Made by a program: the position numbers and the translations under genes. From assembly GCA_964538565.1 (NCBI GenBank), contig CAZIGW010000121.1, positions 1-27,972 on the forward strand: a stretch of 27,972 nt of DNA. The letters are read 5' to 3'. Positions 16,435-24,553 of this stretch are shown here, piece by piece. The stretch's first letter is position 1. Each line of letters begins with the position of its first letter. The notes below the pieces were generated by a model that made no database searches, was not told the origin of the DNA, and saw nothing but the letters and a program-made list of their open reading frames with translations. This stretch comes from CAYVBN01 sp964538565. GTDB lineage: Bacteria > Pseudomonadota > Alphaproteobacteria > Rhizobiales > Xanthobacteraceae.

Positions 16435-16456
16435 CTTATTGATTCGGATTATTCTC
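16435..16456. promoter_or_regulatory. Putative Crp/Fnr-type operator upstream of crp1
   Basis: This 22-bp stretch contains TTATTGAT, four bases, then ATTATT, and lies 44-65 bp before the crp1 start. Aligned with the reverse complement of the palindrome at 23079-23100 it matches at 15 of 22 positions, including the complete TTATTGAT half and GATTA. The core TTGAT-TCGG-ATTAT resembles the FNR/FixK pattern TTGAT-N4-ATCAA with one degenerate half. It could mediate autoregulation of crp1 or cross-regulation by crp2 (inference). Confidence 0.5.
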
Positions 16457-16470
16457 AGGTGCTAACGCTG

Positions 16471-16487
16471 CGGGGCCATCGGCCCCG
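16471..16487 (+). other. Strong GC hairpin just before the crp1 start codon
   Basis: CGGGGCC-ATC-GGCCCCG is a perfect 7-bp stem with a 3-nt loop, ending 12 bp before the GTG start. In the mRNA it would sit next to or over the ribosome-binding region and could lower translation. No alternative pairing partner was recognised, so a riboswitch-like role is not claimed. Confidence 0.4.
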
Positions 16488-16499
16488 ATCAGGTGCACT

Positions 16500-17237
16500 G
16501 TGCCGCTCACCGGCCATCCTTTCCTCACAAGACTGTCGCGCCTCATCCCGATCGGCGCCTCCGAGCTTTCCTCCCTGGAAGGCATCATGGAAGGCGAGCG
16601 GTTGACCAGGAAGCGGAGAGATCTCGTCGTCGACGGATTCGAATACAAGACCCTTTGTTTCGTGAAAGATGGCTATGCCATGCGCTACAAGCTGCTGCGC
16701 AACGGAAAGCGGCAGATCCTCAACGTGATCCTCCCGGGCGATATCGTCGGGTTCCCGGTCAGTTTCTTCGATCGTTCGATCTATTCGGTCATCGCGCTGA
16801 GCGATCTCAAGCTCAGCATCTGCTCGATCGAGTCGTTCGTGCGGCTCTGCCTCGACCATCCGCAGTTCGGGCTCGCGCTGAGCTGGCTGGCCGCCCAGGA
16901 AGCCGCCGTCTACGCCGAGCACATCGTGGACATCGGCCGACGCACGCCCATCGAGCGGCTTGCCCATTTTCTGCTCGAGATCCACGGCCGCTTGCACGCC
17001 GTGGGCCTGGCGGAGGCGGCCAAGTTCGCCCTGCCGTTTTCGCAGGAGGTCATCGCCGACGTCCTCGGCCTCAGCGTTCCGCACGTCAACCGGGTTTTCC
17101 AGCAACTGCGCGCGGACGGATTGATCGCCACGCGCGAGCGGACGGTCGAGCTTGTCGACGTCGCCGCTCTCCAGACCCTCGCCCACTTTCAGCCGATGAT
17201 TCTCGCGCCGATCCCGCTGCCCACGAAGAGAATGTGA
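16500..17237 (+). CDS. Crp/Fnr-family transcriptional regulator 1 (module A)
   Basis: A 245-residue regulator. Residues about 25-120 form the cyclic-nucleotide-binding-type beta-roll (LVVDGFEYKTLCFVKDGYAMRYKLLRNGKRQILNVILPGDIVGFP). Next comes the long dimerisation helix, then a winged HTH at about 178-210 with recognition helix SVPHVNRVFQQLR. It lacks the N-terminal Cys cluster of FNR, so it is not an obvious oxygen sensor, and the cAMP-contact residues of CRP are not evident. GTG-16500 is the first start in frame after the hairpin; its Shine-Dalgarno is weak. It precedes the module A transporter genes on the same strand by 259 bp and is a paralogue of the regulator at 22278-23048. It probably controls the adjacent transporter. 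Confidence 0.9.
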   Translation: MPLTGHPFLTRLSRLIPIGASELSSLEGIMEGERLTRKRRDLVVDGFEYKTLCFVKDGYAMRYKLLRNGKRQILNVILPGDIVGFPVSFFDRSIYSVIALSDLKLSICSIESFVRLCLDHPQFGLALSWLAAQEAAVYAEHIVDIGRRTPIERLAHFLLEIHGRLHAVGLAEAAKFALPFSQEVIADVLGLSVPHVNRVFQQLRADGLIATRERTVELVDVAALQTLAHFQPMILAPIPLPTKRM

Positions 17238-17247
17238 ACGCGGTGCG

Positions 17248-17278
17248 GGTCGAGCCTCGCCGAGGCGGCCCGGTTTTG
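17248..17278 (+). terminator. Probable terminator after crp1
   Basis: GCCTC-GCC-GAGGC (17255-17267) is a 5-bp stem with a 3-nt loop, flanked by GGG (17248-17250) and CCC (17270-17272) that can extend it across an internal loop. It is followed by GGTTTT (tttt at 17275-17278). It begins about 10 bp after the crp1 stop and would separate crp1 from the transporter operon. Confidence 0.45.
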
Positions 17279-17309
17279 CGCCTGCTGATTCTTTTGCGGC
17301 AATAACCAC

Positions 17310-17319
17310 GATTAATAAA
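17310..17319. promoter_or_regulatory. Half-site of the Crp-type operator upstream of the module A binding protein
   Basis: GATTAATAAA is identical to one half (reverse complement TTTATTAATC, 23079-23088) of the palindrome between crp2 and the module B binding protein. The other half is poorly conserved here (CAATAACCAC precedes it). It lies 177 bp before the binding-protein ATG, so a long leader would be implied if it marks the promoter. The region is locally AT-rich compared with its surroundings. Confidence 0.35.
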
Positions 17320-17496
17320 CGCAATTGGCGAATGGCCGCCTCGGGAGTGCCACAGTCATTCCGGCGGCCAGCGCCGCAACGACCTTGCCAAGACCAGCGA
17401 GTCATTCAAGCCGCGGCTCCGCGGACCAGGACGGCACGTGAACACTGTCGGATTGGCGGCGTCGAACGAGAAACAGAGAGGAAGCAGGAGGAATTC

Positions 17497-18744
17497 ATGC
17501 AGAACCGCATCACCCGCCGCCGCGTCATCAGGGCCGGCGCCGCGCTCGGCGCGACGGCCGTGTTCTCCCCGTCGATCCTGACCTTCGCCCAAGGCGAGAC
17601 ACCGATCAAAGTCGGCATGCACGACCCGCTCACCGGGACCTACGCCGCGGAAGGCGAAAGCGAGACGCGCGGCGCAAAAATGGCGCTGGCGGAGATCAAC
17701 GCGAAAGGCGGAATGCTCGGGCGCAAGGTCGACCTCGTCATCGAGGACGACAACGCGAACGCCGGGCTCGCCGCCCAGAAGGCGCTCAAGCTGATCGAGC
17801 AGGACAAGGTCTCGCTGCTGATGGGCGCGGTCTCGTCGGCCACCGCCCTCTCGGTCAACCAGGTCGCGCACAAGAAGGGCATGGTCTACATGGTGACGGG
17901 CGGCCACACCGACCCGGTGACCGGCAGCCAGTGCCACTGGACGACGTTCCGCATCTGCACCACGACCTACATGCTGGCCGCGGGACTGGCGGACACGCTC
18001 TACAAGAAGTTCGGCGGCAAGTGGTACTTCATCACGCCGGACTACGCGTTCGGCCACACGTTGCAGGAATCCTACGCCAAGCTGCTCAAGAAGATGGGCG
18101 GCACCGTGCTCGGCAACTCGCTCTCCCCGCTCGGAACGACCGATTTCACCTCCTATCTGATCAAGGCGCAGCAATCGAAGCCTGACGTGCTGATCAACCT
18201 GTGCGACGGCCAGGATCTGGTGAATTCGATGAAGCAGGCCGCCCAGTTCGGCCTGATGAAGCAGTTTCCGATCGGCGGCGGCCTGAGCGAACTCGAGGTC
18301 CTGCGCGCCCTGCCGCGAGAAGCGAAGCAGGGCTGGTGGACGCTCGAATGGTGGTGGGACCAGCCGAACACGCCGCACGTCAAGGAGTGGGTCGCGAGCT
18401 ATCGCAAGGCCTACAGCGACGGGACCTATCCGAGCGCCCGCACCTGGTTCGGCTATGCCGGCCTGCACGCGCTCGCGATGGGGGTCGCCAAGGCCAAGTC
18501 GCTCGATTCGGTGAAGGTGGCGAAGGCCCTCGAGGGCCTGGAGCTGCCGCCGGAGATCAAGCTGCAGCCCAACCGCGTCTACTTCCGTCCCGGCGACCAT
18601 CAGCTCATGTCGAGCGAATTCCCGGGCGAAATCATCCAGGACGGCACCTATCCGAACCTGTTCAAGGTCGCCGACATCGTGCCGGGTGAGAAGATCGCGC
18701 TCTCGGTCAAGGACACCGGCTGCAAGCTGGACTATCAGGCCTAG
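17497..18744 (+). CDS. Branched-chain amino acid-type ABC transporter substrate-binding protein (module A)
   Basis: A 415-residue exported binding protein of the HAAT (Liv/amide-urea) type. The N-terminus RITRRRVIRAGAALGATAVFSPSILTFAQG is a twin-arginine-like signal. The mature domain opens IKVGMHDPLTGTYAAEGESETRGAKMALAEIN, the standard Peripla_BP_6 start, followed by the hinge segment YFITPDYAFGHT. An aromatic-rich segment (GWWTLEWWWDQPN) may line the ligand site. AGGAGGAATTC gives a strong RBS before ATG-17497. The permease and ATPase genes follow in order. The binding protein of module B is clearly homologous (shared TPDY..GHT, GT-DF--YL and DHQL blocks), so the two transporters may take related ligands. 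The ligand itself cannot be read from the sequence. Confidence 0.92.
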   Translation: MQNRITRRRVIRAGAALGATAVFSPSILTFAQGETPIKVGMHDPLTGTYAAEGESETRGAKMALAEINAKGGMLGRKVDLVIEDDNANAGLAAQKALKLIEQDKVSLLMGAVSSATALSVNQVAHKKGMVYMVTGGHTDPVTGSQCHWTTFRICTTTYMLAAGLADTLYKKFGGKWYFITPDYAFGHTLQESYAKLLKKMGGTVLGNSLSPLGTTDFTSYLIKAQQSKPDVLINLCDGQDLVNSMKQAAQFGLMKQFPIGGGLSELEVLRALPREAKQGWWTLEWWWDQPNTPHVKEWVASYRKAYSDGTYPSARTWFGYAGLHALAMGVAKAKSLDSVKVAKALEGLELPPEIKLQPNRVYFRPGDHQLMSSEFPGEIIQDGTYPNLFKVADIVPGEKIALSVKDTGCKLDYQA

Positions 18745-18773
18745 CCGCCACCGTCCCGAATCCCGATCGGCCT

Positions 18774-18797
18774 GTGCCGTCCCGCGCGGGACGGCAC
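18774..18797 (+). other. 24-bp perfect palindrome between binding-protein and permease genes (module A)
   Basis: The arms GTGCCGTCCCGC (18774-18785) and GCGGGACGGCAC (18786-18797) are exactly complementary with no spacer. As RNA this gives a 10-bp stem with a 4-nt loop, 29 bp after the binding-protein stop and 43 bp before the LivH start, with no T-tract. It may protect the binding-protein mRNA and dampen transcription onward, giving more binding protein than permease (inference). Module B has an analogous hairpin at 24554-24582. Confidence 0.6.
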
Positions 18798-18840
18798 GGT
18801 GCTCCGTCAATCCGGACGACCCCACCGCGAACGGCCGCCC

Positions 18841-19710
18841 ATGCAGCTCTTGCTCTTCAATGCGTTCAACGGACTGATCCAGGGCGTGTTCTACGCCCTG
18901 ATGGCGCTCGGGCTGGCGCTCATTCTCAGCCTGAATTCCGTGATCAACATGGCGCACGGCGGATTTCTCGTCATCGGCGCCTACCTCGCCTACACGCTCG
19001 CGCCGGTGCTCGGTTTCTGGGGCGCCCTGATCGCCGGACCGGTGCTCGCGGCCGTCATCGGCCTCATCGTCGAGCGCGTGCTGATCCGGCCCATCTACCG
19101 GCGTCCCGATCCGCTCTACAGCCTGCTCCTCACCTTCGGGCTGGCGTTGATCATCGAGGACATGACCCGCACGATCTGGGGTCCGCAGGGGCTGCCGCTC
19201 GAGGTCCCGGACGTCATCAACGCGCCGGTGAGCACCGAATACTTCTTCATCACCGGCTACCGGCTGTTCGTGATCGCCATCACGGCGGCCGCGGCGATCG
19301 GGCTCTATCTGCTCCTGCGCTACACGTTGCTCGGAATCCGCATTCGTGCCGGCACTCGCGACCTCGAGACGACGTCGGCGCTCGGCGTCAACATCTACCG
19401 GCTGCGCGCGTTCAACTTCGGGTTCGGCTGCCTGTTCGCGGGCCTCTCCGGCGTGCTCGCCGCCGGCGTTCTGGGTCTCACGCCGCCGATGGGCAACAGC
19501 CTCATCATGCCGAGTTTCGTCGCGATCATCGTCGGCGGTGTCGGCAGCCTGTTCGGCGCGGTGCTCGGCGGACTCATCATCGGCCTCGCCGCGGGCATCA
19601 CCACGACGTTCTATCCGGCCGCGAGCGAAGCGGTCATCTACCTGATGATGCTTCTCGTGCTGGTGGTGCGGCCGAGGGGACTCTTCGGCGAGGAGGGACT
19701 TTTCGAATGA
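18841..19710 (+). CDS. livH: Branched-chain amino acid-type ABC permease LivH (module A)
   Basis: A 289-residue inner-membrane permease with about eight hydrophobic segments. Diagnostic LivH features are LIQGVFYALMALGLALILSLNSVINMAHGGFLVIGAYLAY near the N-terminus and IIVGGVGSLFGAVLGGLIIG near the C-terminus. It pairs with LivM to form the channel. ATG-18841 matches the usual family N-terminus. Its TGA overlaps the livM ATG as ATGA (19707-19710), so the two are translationally coupled. Confidence 0.94.
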   Translation: MQLLLFNAFNGLIQGVFYALMALGLALILSLNSVINMAHGGFLVIGAYLAYTLAPVLGFWGALIAGPVLAAVIGLIVERVLIRPIYRRPDPLYSLLLTFGLALIIEDMTRTIWGPQGLPLEVPDVINAPVSTEYFFITGYRLFVIAITAAAAIGLYLLLRYTLLGIRIRAGTRDLETTSALGVNIYRLRAFNFGFGCLFAGLSGVLAAGVLGLTPPMGNSLIMPSFVAIIVGGVGSLFGAVLGGLIIGLAAGITTTFYPAASEAVIYLMMLLVLVVRPRGLFGEEGLFE

Positions 19711-20645
19711 AGCACACAGTGGGCATCGCGGCGATGTGGATCGCGCTGATCGCGCTGCCGTGGTGGCTGCCGCTGATCGGCGGCTACACGACGCTCGGCA
19801 CCAAGGTCCTGATCTACGCCATCGCCGCGATGGGGCTGAACCTGCTGCTCGGATTCACGGGCGGGTTGTCGTTCGGTCAGGCCGCCTACTTCGGGCTCGG
19901 CGCCTACGGGGCCGGCATGACCTTGAAGTACCTAGCGGCGAGCACGCCGCTCGCCATCCTGGTCGGCACGCTGGCGGGCGGGATTGCCGCAACGCTGATC
20001 GGTCCGCTGGTCATGCGCCGGCGCGGAATCTACTTCGCGATGGTCACGATCGCGGTCGGCCAGCTGTTCTATTTCGTCATGGTCCGCTGGAACGAGGTGA
20101 CGGGCGGCGAGGACGGGCTCGCCGGATTCGCGCGCGAGGACATCCACCTTCCGCACTTGGACATTCCGCTCACGGCGACGAATTTCTACTACCTGGTCCT
20201 GCTCTGCTTCACCATCGCGGTCGCCGTCATGTGGATCCTGCTGAACTCCCCGCTCGGGCACACCTGGGTGGCGATCCGCGAGAACCGCCGGCGCGTCGAG
20301 TTTCTCGGCATTCGGGTCGAGCGCTACGTCTGGGCGGCGTTCGCCATCGCGGGCTTCATCACGGCGTTCGCCGGCACGCTGAACGCGCTGCTGTTCAACT
20401 TCACGTCGCCCCAGGACCTGCACTGGATCCTGTCGGGCAATTTCGTGATCATGATCGTGCTCGGCGGCATGCGCAGCTTCTTCGGGCCGCTGCTCGGCGT
20501 CATCATCTTCGTGGTCGCGCAGGACTATCTGTCGAGCCTGACCGGAAACTGGATGACGTTCATCGGGCTGATCTTCATCCTCATCGTGCTGTTGTGCCCG
20601 AAAGGCGTGCTCGGCCTGTTCGACCGACGGATGGTGACCACATGA
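19707..20645 (+). CDS. livM: Branched-chain amino acid-type ABC permease LivM (module A)
   Basis: A 312-residue inner-membrane permease. Family motifs are AAMGLNLLLGFTGGLSFGQAAYFGLGAYGAG (residues about 40-71), the MRRRGIYFAMVTIAVGQLFYF loop-helix and AIRENRRRVEFLGIRVERY, the EAA-like cytoplasmic segment that contacts the ATPase. IVLGGMRSFFGPLLG near the C-terminus is also typical. It overlaps livH upstream and livG downstream, both by ATGA, so the operon is tightly coupled. Unlike module B, permease and ATPase are separate genes here. Confidence 0.94.
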   Translation: MKHTVGIAAMWIALIALPWWLPLIGGYTTLGTKVLIYAIAAMGLNLLLGFTGGLSFGQAAYFGLGAYGAGMTLKYLAASTPLAILVGTLAGGIAATLIGPLVMRRRGIYFAMVTIAVGQLFYFVMVRWNEVTGGEDGLAGFAREDIHLPHLDIPLTATNFYYLVLLCFTIAVAVMWILLNSPLGHTWVAIRENRRRVEFLGIRVERYVWAAFAIAGFITAFAGTLNALLFNFTSPQDLHWILSGNFVIMIVLGGMRSFFGPLLGVIIFVVAQDYLSSLTGNWMTFIGLIFILIVLLCPKGVLGLFDRRMVTT

Positions 20646-21460
20646 CGGTGCAGATCGCCACGCCGCCGATGCCCGCCGCAGCCGCCGCGGCGGCCGCGCC
20701 CCAACCGGGCAACCGGCTCCTTTACCTGGAGAACGTGTCCCGCCACTTCGGCACGCTGCGGGCGGTCGACGCCGTCACCTTCGGCATGGCGTCCGGAGAA
20801 CTGCGCGCCGTGATCGGCCCGAACGGAGCCGGCAAGACCACGTTCTTCAACCTGATCAGCGGCATGCTGCGCCCGACCAGCGGCCGGATCGCGTTCGACG
20901 GCCAGGACATCACCGAGCTTCCGATCGTCGAGCGGGTCGCACGCGGCATTGTGCGGACCTTCCAGATCACCGAGGTCCTTCCCGATCTCGACGTGTTCGA
21001 AAACATCAGGGTCGGAGTCGAGACGGCCGCCGGACTGAACGCCAGGCCCTGGTTGCCGCGCGCCGAGCGGCTGGCGATCGACCGCCGCGTCGAGGAACTG
21101 ATCGAGATCGTCGGGCTCGGCGGCAAGCAACGCCACATCGTCGGCGAACTCGCGCACGGCGACCAGCGGGTGGTCGAAGTGGCGGCCGCGCTCAGCCTCA
21201 ACCCGCGTCTGCTGCTGCTCGACGAGCCGACGGCCGGTATGGGCGACACCGAGACCGAGCACATGGTGGAGCTGGTGCGGCGACTCCATGCCGAGCAGGG
21301 CGTCAGCATTCTGTTCATCGAGCACGACATGGACATCGTGTTCGGCATCGCGCAGCGCATCACCGTGCTCGACCAGGGTCGCGTGCTGGCGGACGGCACG
21401 CCGGACGAGATTTCCAACGATCCGAAGGTGCGTACCGCCTATCTGGGAACCGCCGAATGA
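20642..21460 (+). CDS. livG: Liv-type ABC transporter ATP-binding protein LivG (module A)
   Basis: A 272-residue cytoplasmic ATPase. Walker A is GPNGAGKTT (59-67), the ABC signature is the LivG-type degenerate ELAHGDQRVVEVAAAL (169-184), Walker B is LLLLDEPTAG (190-199) and the switch His lies in FIEHDMD (225-231). The first about 25 residues are an Ala/Pro-rich low-complexity stretch with eight consecutive Ala, unusual for LivG but not disrupting the domain. Its ATG and TGA both overlap neighbouring genes by ATGA. Confidence 0.94.
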   Translation: MTVQIATPPMPAAAAAAAAPQPGNRLLYLENVSRHFGTLRAVDAVTFGMASGELRAVIGPNGAGKTTFFNLISGMLRPTSGRIAFDGQDITELPIVERVARGIVRTFQITEVLPDLDVFENIRVGVETAAGLNARPWLPRAERLAIDRRVEELIEIVGLGGKQRHIVGELAHGDQRVVEVAAALSLNPRLLLLDEPTAGMGDTETEHMVELVRRLHAEQGVSILFIEHDMDIVFGIAQRITVLDQGRVLADGTPDEISNDPKVRTAYLGTAE

Positions 21461-22188
21461 CATTCGTGTTGCGCGCGCAGGAGATTCACACCTTCTACGG
21501 CAAGAGCCACATCCTGCACGGGGTGTCGCTCGAGGTGAACGAGGGGGAAATCGTCGCCGTGCTCGGGCGCAACGGCGCAGGCAAGACGACGACCGTCCGC
21601 AGCCTGATGGGCCTCACGCCGCCGCGCCTCGGCCGGACCGAGATCTTCGGCAATGACACCACCCGCTGGCCGGCTCACCGGATCGCCGAACTCGGGGTCG
21701 GCTACGTGCCCGAGGGCCGGAAGATCTTCGGCAGCCTGACGGTTCTGGAAAATCTCAAGGTGCCCCAGGTGCGTCCGGGTCCCTGGGACCTCAAGCGCGT
21801 GTTCGCGCTCTTCCCGCGCCTCGGAGAGCGCAGGACGCAACTCGGCCGGCAGCTCTCCGGCGGCGAGCAGGAGATGCTGGCCATCGCCCGGCCGCTGCTG
21901 CTCAATCCGCGGCTGATGCTGCTTGACGAACCCTCGCAGGGACTGGCGCCGCTGATCGTCAAGGAAGTCATGCACGTGATCAGACGGATGCGCCAGGAAG
22001 GCCTCTCCGTCCTGCTCATCGAGCAGAACGCGCCGTTGTCGCTTTCGATCGCCGACCGCGCGTACGTGCTGGACGACGGCAAGGTCGTCTATTCGGGCCG
22101 GGCGGGCGAGCTTGCGAAGGATACCGAGCTCGTCAACAAGCTCGCCGGCGCCGGGCGCAAGAGCGCGGCCGCGGCGCGCCTGCACTGA
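21457..22188 (+). CDS. livF: Liv-type ABC transporter ATP-binding protein LivF (module A)
   Basis: A 243-residue cytoplasmic ATPase, last gene of module A. Walker A is GRNGAGKTT (37-45), the signature is LSGGEQEM (133-140), Walker B is LMLLDEP (153-159), and the switch region carries Q190 in IEQN in place of the usual His, as is typical for LivF. GYVPEGRKIFGSLTVLENL is the LivF-specific block. The C-terminus is extended by Ala-rich residues. It converges on crp2; the 89-bp gap between them holds only weak GC hairpins (for example CCCGG/CCGGG at 22190-22205). Confidence 0.93.
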   Translation: MTFVLRAQEIHTFYGKSHILHGVSLEVNEGEIVAVLGRNGAGKTTTVRSLMGLTPPRLGRTEIFGNDTTRWPAHRIAELGVGYVPEGRKIFGSLTVLENLKVPQVRPGPWDLKRVFALFPRLGERRTQLGRQLSGGEQEMLAIARPLLLNPRLMLLDEPSQGLAPLIVKEVMHVIRRMRQEGLSVLLIEQNAPLSLSIADRAYVLDDGKVVYSGRAGELAKDTELVNKLAGAGRKSAAAARLH

Positions 22189-22277
22189 TCCCGGGCCGAT
22201 CCGGGCGCCGGCCGGTGCAATGCCGGGTGAGACAAGGCGGCGCTTCATTCGACCTTGCCCCGAGCGGGGCCGGGACG

Positions 22278-23048
22278 TCAGACGGCGGCGGCTTCGACCG
22301 CGATCGGGATGCGGGCAAGGTCGATCGGCTGGAAATGCGCGAGCAATTGCACGGCCTTGATGTCGCTGAATTCGACGTAGCGATCGTTCACCGCGATCAG
22401 GCCGTCGGTGCGCAGCCGGGCCAAGGTGCGATTGAGATGAGGCACGCTGAGGCCGAGCGCGTCGCTCAGCACTTCCTGCGAGAACGGCAATTCGAACCCG
22501 CATTCGTCGGCAAGCCCGACCGCGCCAAGCCGCAAGTGAATCTCGATCAGAAAGCGCGCGAGGCGTTCGATCGAGGTCCGGCGGCCAATGTCGACAATGT
22601 GCTCGGCGTACTTCGTCGCATCGTGGACCGCGCACCAACTCAACGCCAATGCGAACTTCGGGTGGCGACAGCAGAGGGCGACGAACGCATCGAGCGAGCA
22701 GGTTTGCAGCTTCACGTCGCTCAAGGCGACGACCGAAAACGTCGCACAGTCGAGGAAGCTGTTGGGCAGGCCGACCACGTCGCCCGGAAGGACGACATCC
22801 ACGATCTGCCGCTTGCCGTTGCGCAGGAGCTTGTAGCGGGCCGCGAAGCCCTCCTTGACGAAGCCGAGCTTGCCGAATTGGTAGCCGTCGACCACGAGGT
22901 CGCTGCGCTTCCTGGCCGTCAGCTCGTTGTCGATCAGCGCCTGCAGGCTGTCGACTTCGGCGACGCTCAGGTCGATGTAGCGTCTGAGCCGCGCGATGAA
23001 GGGATTGTCGCTGATCGCGGTACGGCGCGCGCGAACAAATCCGTCCAT
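22278..23048 (-). CDS. Crp/Fnr-family transcriptional regulator 2 (module B)
   Basis: A 256-residue regulator paralogous to the one at 16500-17237. They share the beta-roll (LVVDGYQFGKLGFVKEGFAARYKLLRNGKRQIVDVVLPGDVVGLP), AEHIVDIGRRT-IERLA in the dimer helix, and an HTH (188-216) with recognition helix SVPHLNR versus SVPHVNR. Cys residues occur but no FNR-type N-terminal cluster is present. ATG-23048 is preferred because AAGGA lies 8 bp before it; in-frame ATG-23057 and TTG-23096 are alternatives, the last overlapping the operator. It is divergent from the module B binding-protein gene, so the intergenic palindrome can serve both genes. The effector is unknown. Confidence 0.9.
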   Translation of the reverse strand: MDGFVRARRTAISDNPFIARLRRYIDLSVAEVDSLQALIDNELTARKRSDLVVDGYQFGKLGFVKEGFAARYKLLRNGKRQIVDVVLPGDVVGLPNSFLDCATFSVVALSDVKLQTCSLDAFVALCCRHPKFALALSWCAVHDATKYAEHIVDIGRRTSIERLARFLIEIHLRLGAVGLADECGFELPFSQEVLSDALGLSVPHLNRTLARLRTDGLIAVNDRYVEFSDIKAVQLLAHFQPIDLARIPIAVEAAAV

Positions 23049-23078
23049 GGGATGCATCCTTGGCCGCAGTCGCCCAGC

Positions 23079-23100
23079 TTTATTAATCTGTATCAATAAA
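23079..23100. promoter_or_regulatory. Putative Crp/Fnr-type operator between crp2 and module B transporter
   Basis: A 22-bp palindrome with arms TTTATT (23079-23084) and AATAAA (23095-23100). The inner core TTAAT-CTGT-ATCAA (23083-23096) matches the FNR/FixK pattern TTGAT-N4-ATCAA at 9 of 10 conserved positions. It is strikingly AT-rich in a GC-rich genome and lies 31 bp before the crp2 ATG and 72 bp before the transporter GTG. Both regulators of this window are candidates to bind it (inference from helix similarity). Confidence 0.6.
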
Positions 23101-23172
23101 CCAGACGAAGGCGAGCCCTACTAAAGGCGAGCACATTCCCCCCAAGGAAGCGAAACGACCTGGGAGGACAAC

Positions 23173-24540
23173 GTGGCCAACACCAAATCGCCCTTCGGCA
23201 ACCCCCTTTCGCGGCGCACCCTTCTGCGGCACGCGGTCGCAACCGGTACCGGGCTCGGCGCCCTTTCGCTGGGAGGCCCAGGGTTCGTTATTCCGACCTG
23301 GGCCGAGGACAAGCCGCCGATCGGGACCTGGCCGGCGGGTTCGCAGGGATCGACCGTGTCGGTCGGCGCCGCGGTGCCGCGCACCGGAACCTACGCGGTG
23401 CAGGGCGAGGACGAGCTCAAGGGCTGGGAGCTCGCGGTCGAGCACATCAACCAGGGGCATCCGCTGCTGCAGAAAATCGCCCCCAAGGTCACCAAGGGAT
23501 TGCTCGGCAAGCAGGTCAAGCTCGTCGTCGCCGACAGCGCCGCCAAGCCGAACCAGGCGGTTCAGGAGCAGCAGCGTTTCATCAATGAAGACAAGATCGT
23601 CCTGATGACCGGCTCGACCTCGAGCGCGGTCGCGGTGGCGCTCAACAAGTTCGCCCAGCGCGAGAAGGTGCTCTACGTGACCGGCATCTCCGGCTCGAAC
23701 GACACCACCGGCAAGGACTGCGTGCGCTACGGGTTCCGTCAGAATTTCTATGGCGAAACGGCCGCCAACGCGATCGGCCCGGTGCTGGTGAAGTCCTTCG
23801 GCAAGAACCGCAAGGCGGCCTACATGACGCCGGACTACACCTACGGTCACACCGTCACCAAGTCGGTGAACGACTATCTGAGCAAGAATGCCGGCTGGAC
23901 CATGGTGACGAACCAGGTGTCGCCGCTCGGCACCCAGGACTTCAGCCAGTACCTGACGAACATCGCCAACTCCGGGGCGGAGTTCCTGATCAACGTGAAC
24001 TGGGGTCGCGACGCGGTCCTGTCGATCCAGCAGGCCAAGCAGTTCGGCATCCTGCCGAAGATGACCCTGGTGGTTCCCTACCAGATTCCGTTCCTCGCCA
24101 AGGAGACGGGACCAGAGCTCATGGCCGGCGTCTATGCCGCCACCGATTTCTGGTGGACCCTGGAAGACAGGTATCCGCTCGCCAAGATGTTCGTCGAGGC
24201 GTTCGACAAGAAGTACGGCTACAAGCCCGAATGGGGCGCCAACAACGCCTACATGTCGTTCGCCATCTGGGCCCGCATGGTCTCGGAAGCCGGCAGCTTC
24301 TATCCACCGGACGTCATCAAGCAGTACGAGAAGGGCGAGACCTTCCCGTCGACGGTCGGCGACGTGCATTTCCGCGCGGCCGATCACCAGCTCGTCCGCC
24401 CCGTCATCATCGTCCGCGGCAAGAAGCCGAGCGACATGAAGAACAAGGAAGATTACTGGGAGGTCCTCGAGGTCGTGCCGGGCGAGCCGCGGATGCAGAA
24501 GCCCGATGCGTTCGGCTGCAATCTCGGCTCCTACACCTGA
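23173..24540 (+). CDS. Branched-chain amino acid-type ABC transporter substrate-binding protein (module B)
   Basis: A 455-residue exported binding protein of the Peripla_BP_6 type. The N-terminus (LSRRTLLRHAVATGTGLGALSLGG) is a twin-arginine-like signal. The mature domain shows VGAAVPRTGTYAVQGEDELKGWELAVEHIN, YMTPDYTYGHT and SPLGTQDFSQYLTNI. It is about 40 residues longer than the module A protein, mostly near the N-terminus (DKPPIGTWPAGSQGS and an insertion after HIN). The GTG start is supported by GGGAGGA seven bases before it. It heads the module B operon and is divergent from crp2. Confidence 0.92.
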   Translation: MANTKSPFGNPLSRRTLLRHAVATGTGLGALSLGGPGFVIPTWAEDKPPIGTWPAGSQGSTVSVGAAVPRTGTYAVQGEDELKGWELAVEHINQGHPLLQKIAPKVTKGLLGKQVKLVVADSAAKPNQAVQEQQRFINEDKIVLMTGSTSSAVAVALNKFAQREKVLYVTGISGSNDTTGKDCVRYGFRQNFYGETAANAIGPVLVKSFGKNRKAAYMTPDYTYGHTVTKSVNDYLSKNAGWTMVTNQVSPLGTQDFSQYLTNIANSGAEFLINVNWGRDAVLSIQQAKQFGILPKMTLVVPYQIPFLAKETGPELMAGVYAATDFWWTLEDRYPLAKMFVEAFDKKYGYKPEWGANNAYMSFAIWARMVSEAGSFYPPDVIKQYEKGETFPSTVGDVHFRAADHQLVRPVIIVRGKKPSDMKNKEDYWEVLEVVPGEPRMQKPDAFGCNLGSYT

Positions 24541-24553
24541 TCGGCCGTTGAAG

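Noticed and set aside
17356..18957. Minus-strand open frame of 533 codons opposite the module A binding protein
   Set aside because: Antisense shadow without family resemblance; the plus strand has signal peptide, RBS and domain motifs.
22189..22277. Strong terminator between livF and crp2
   Set aside because: Only short 5-bp GC stems without T-runs were found, so no firm terminator is annotated.
16500..23048. The two Crp/Fnr regulators as oxygen-sensing FNR proteins
   Set aside because: The FNR-like DNA motif is suggestive, but neither protein has the N-terminal cysteine cluster needed for an oxygen-labile [4Fe-4S] cluster.
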